NCBI RefSeq assembly: GCF_001428605.1
Contig: NZ_LMID01000012.1
Location: 1-64,000, forward strand
Direction: 5' to 3'
DNA: 64,000 nucleotides
DNA from: Sphingomonas sp. Root720
GTDB taxonomy: Bacteria; Pseudomonadota; Alphaproteobacteria; Sphingomonadales; Sphingomonadaceae
The position numbers were made by a program, and so were the translations under genes. Within the stretch, counting starts at the first letter, position 1. Each line of letters begins with the position of its first letter. The notes beneath the pieces were generated by a model. That model searched no databases, had not been told where the DNA came from, and saw nothing but the letters and a program-made list of their open reading frames with translations. This document shows, one piece after another, positions 62,567 through 64,000 of this stretch.

Positions 62567-63136
62567 ATGTCCGATCTGGCAGCCTTCCTGCGTGCCTGGG
62601 CGAAGGACCCGCTCGGCATAGCCGCCGTCGCGCCCTCGAGTCCGTCGCTTGCCCGGCTGATCACTGCCGAGATCGTGCCGGAGATGGCACCGGTGATCGA
62701 GCTGGGTCCGGGCACCGGCGTCTTCACCAAGGCGCTGCTCGCGCGCGGGCTCAAGCAGTCGGACCTCATCCTGATCGAATATGAAGCCGATTTCGCCAAC
62801 CTTCTCGCCGCGCGCTTCCCGCAGGCGACGGTGCTGCGCGGCGACGCGGCGCGGGTCCGCCGCCATCGTGGACTGTTCGACGGCGAGCTGGCCGGGGCGA
62901 CGATCTCCGGCCTGCCGATCCTCAACATGGGCGCGCGCCAGCAGATGATGATCATGCGTGGCTGCTTCGAGCTGATGCGCCCGGGCGGCCGCTTCTTCCA
63001 GTTCACCTACAGCCCGATCAGCCCGATCCGCCGGCCCGTGCTCGACCGGCTCGGCCTCAAGGCACGCCGCCTGTCGAGCACGCTCCGCAACCTGCCGCCC
63101 GCCGCTGTCTACGAGATCAGCCGCATCGATGAATGA
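62567..63136 (+). CDS. Small SAM-dependent methyltransferase (PmtA/KsgA-like)
   Basis: 189 residues. Motif I is VIELGPGTGVFTKALLARG, followed by LILIEYEADFANLLAARFP and a GLPILNMG segment at the place of the catalytic NLPY-like motif of rRNA dimethylases. The length and the LRPGG-FFQFTYSP region suit the phospholipid N-methyltransferase-like group. GGAG seven bases ahead supports ATG 62567; starts at 62546 and 62561 are possible. A role in phosphatidylethanolamine methylation is plausible but unproven. Confidence 0.72.
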   Translation: MSDLAAFLRAWAKDPLGIAAVAPSSPSLARLITAEIVPEMAPVIELGPGTGVFTKALLARGLKQSDLILIEYEADFANLLAARFPQATVLRGDAARVRRHRGLFDGELAGATISGLPILNMGARQQMMIMRGCFELMRPGGRFFQFTYSPISPIRRPVLDRLGLKARRLSSTLRNLPPAAVYEISRIDE

Positions 63137-63170
63137 AGTCGCACGAATGACCCCCGCTGAATGACCCCCA

Positions 63171-63863
63171 ATGAATGACCCGCTGACGATCCGCCGCCTC
63201 TACGGCCGGCGCCAGGGACATAAGCTCCGCCCGGGCCAGTCCGAACTGGTCGAGCGGCTGCTGCCCGCAATCTCGGTGCCGGCGGCGGGCGACCTGACCG
63301 CCGGCGCGCTGTTCGGCGACGCCGAGGGAGCGGATCGCCCGCTCGAACTCGAGATCGGCTTCGGCAAAGGCGAGCATATGGCCTGGCAGGCGGGCCAGCG
63401 GCCCGGCCACGGCTTCATCGGCTGCGAGCCCTTCCTCGACGGCGTTGTCGGCGCCTTGATGAAGGTCGACGAACTCGGCCTCGCCAATGTCCGCATCCAT
63501 ATGGGCGATGCGATCGAGGTGCTCGAGCGCCTGCCCGACGCATCGCTCGAGCGGGCCTGGCTGCTCCACCCCGACCCGTGGCCCAAGGCGCGCCACGCCA
63601 AGCGCCGCTTCATGAACGCCGGACCGATCGGCCTGATCGCCCGCAAGATGAGGCCGGGCGGCGAGTTCCGCTTCGGCACCGACCATCCCGTCTATGTCCG
63701 CTGGGCGATGATGGTGATGGGCCAGTCGCCCGACTTCGAATGGCTAGGCGAGCATCCGTCCGACTTCCTCGTCCGCCCCGACGACTGGCCCGAAACGCGC
63801 TACGAGGCCAAGGCCCGGAGCAAGGGCCATGAGGTCTGGTATTTTCGGTACAGGCGGCGGTAG
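63171..63863 (+). CDS. trmB: tRNA (guanine-N7)-methyltransferase
   Basis: 230 residues with the TrmB signatures LEIGFGKGEHM, GFIGCEPFLDGVV, LLHPDPWPKARHAKRR and the C-terminal ETRYEAKARSKGHEVWYFRY. It methylates G46 of tRNA. ATG 63171 is used. Directly before it AATGACCCCC occurs twice, a small tandem repeat that creates several overlapping ATG codons. Confidence 0.95.
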   Translation: MNDPLTIRRLYGRRQGHKLRPGQSELVERLLPAISVPAAGDLTAGALFGDAEGADRPLELEIGFGKGEHMAWQAGQRPGHGFIGCEPFLDGVVGALMKVDELGLANVRIHMGDAIEVLERLPDASLERAWLLHPDPWPKARHAKRRFMNAGPIGLIARKMRPGGEFRFGTDHPVYVRWAMMVMGQSPDFEWLGEHPSDFLVRPDDWPETRYEAKARSKGHEVWYFRYRRR

Positions 63864-64000
63864 GGTTGGGCGGTTCAAGCTACCCCCCTGCCGTCATTGA
63901 TTCCCTACGACAGACGCCCACCAACGGCGCGGCCGGGTGACGGCGATCGCGGACGTCGGCGGCCGTGGCGCACGGCGCGCATATCGCGGCTCACAGCGCG
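63864..64000. other. Terminal stretch without a recognised gene
   Basis: These 137 bases after trmB contain no start with a ribosome-binding site and no hairpin that I can support. The window ends before the next gene is visible. Confidence 0.5.

Overview
The window is high-GC alphaproteobacterial DNA, most like a sphingomonad (Sphingomonas/Rhizorhabdus/Sphingobium type). The evidence is the TonB-receptor richness, the lnt-metK-trmB gene order, a groESL operon under a CIRCE element, and the IS1182/IS5-type transposase fragments. Core genes occupy the two edges: the 3' end of a transhydrogenase beta subunit (pntB, 1-92) on the left, and on the right tRNA-Ser(GGA), a periplasmic-type cyclophilin, groEL/groES, lnt, metK, a small methyltransferase and trmB (55,894-63,863). 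Everything between 0.1 and 55.9 kb looks accessory.

Region 1 (0.2-42.3 kb) is a large catabolic locus of about 35 genes for uptake and CoA-dependent breakdown of a hydrophobic, probably cyclic and methyl-branched compound. The substrate is my inference. The genes include three paralogous TonB receptors, two MFS and one DMT transporter, one P450, a Baeyer-Villiger monooxygenase with an N-terminal extension, a GMC oxidoreductase, patatin, amidohydrolase and phosphotriesterase-like hydrolases, two acyl-CoA ligases, an AMACR-type racemase, a CaiB CoA-transferase, an acyl-CoA dehydrogenase, crotonases, a mesaconyl/itaconyl-CoA-type hydratase with an HpcH/CitE-type lyase, and many SDR/MDR oxidoreductases. 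Two regulators appear to share the locus. A TetR protein (198-836) is paired with five AAACG-N6-CGTTT-like palindromes. A LysR protein (23,041-23,964) is paired with six ATGCC-N6-GCAT boxes, four of which carry a second element (ATAAGACTTAT-like) exactly 14 bp away, on the side facing the putative target gene.

Region 2 (43.0-54.5 kb) is a RiPP locus related to lasso peptides but not canonical. The rightward operon encodes a JmjC/cupin-type oxygenase, a 48-residue precursor with a perfect YxxPxLxxxGxxxxxT lasso leader and a very short Gly/Ser/Asp-rich core ending in Ser, a PqqD-type recognition protein (B1-like), an asparagine-synthetase-like cyclase (C-like), an HPr-kinase-like protein and a 661-residue protein with squalene-cyclase-like repeats. 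No B2 leader protease or exporter is present. A divergent, translationally coupled operon adds a carbamoyltransferase, two short P450s that both lack the usual I-helix acid, and a SAM methyltransferase. A Nif11-type leader-like ORF lies antisense at the right end.

Region 2 is bracketed by IS1182-type remnants (42.36-42.63 kb and 54.7-55.55 kb). On its right it abuts a truncated tyrosine integrase beside tRNA-Ser, the layout of a genomic island edge that has since been rearranged. All functional statements rest on motifs read by eye. No database search or structure prediction was run.
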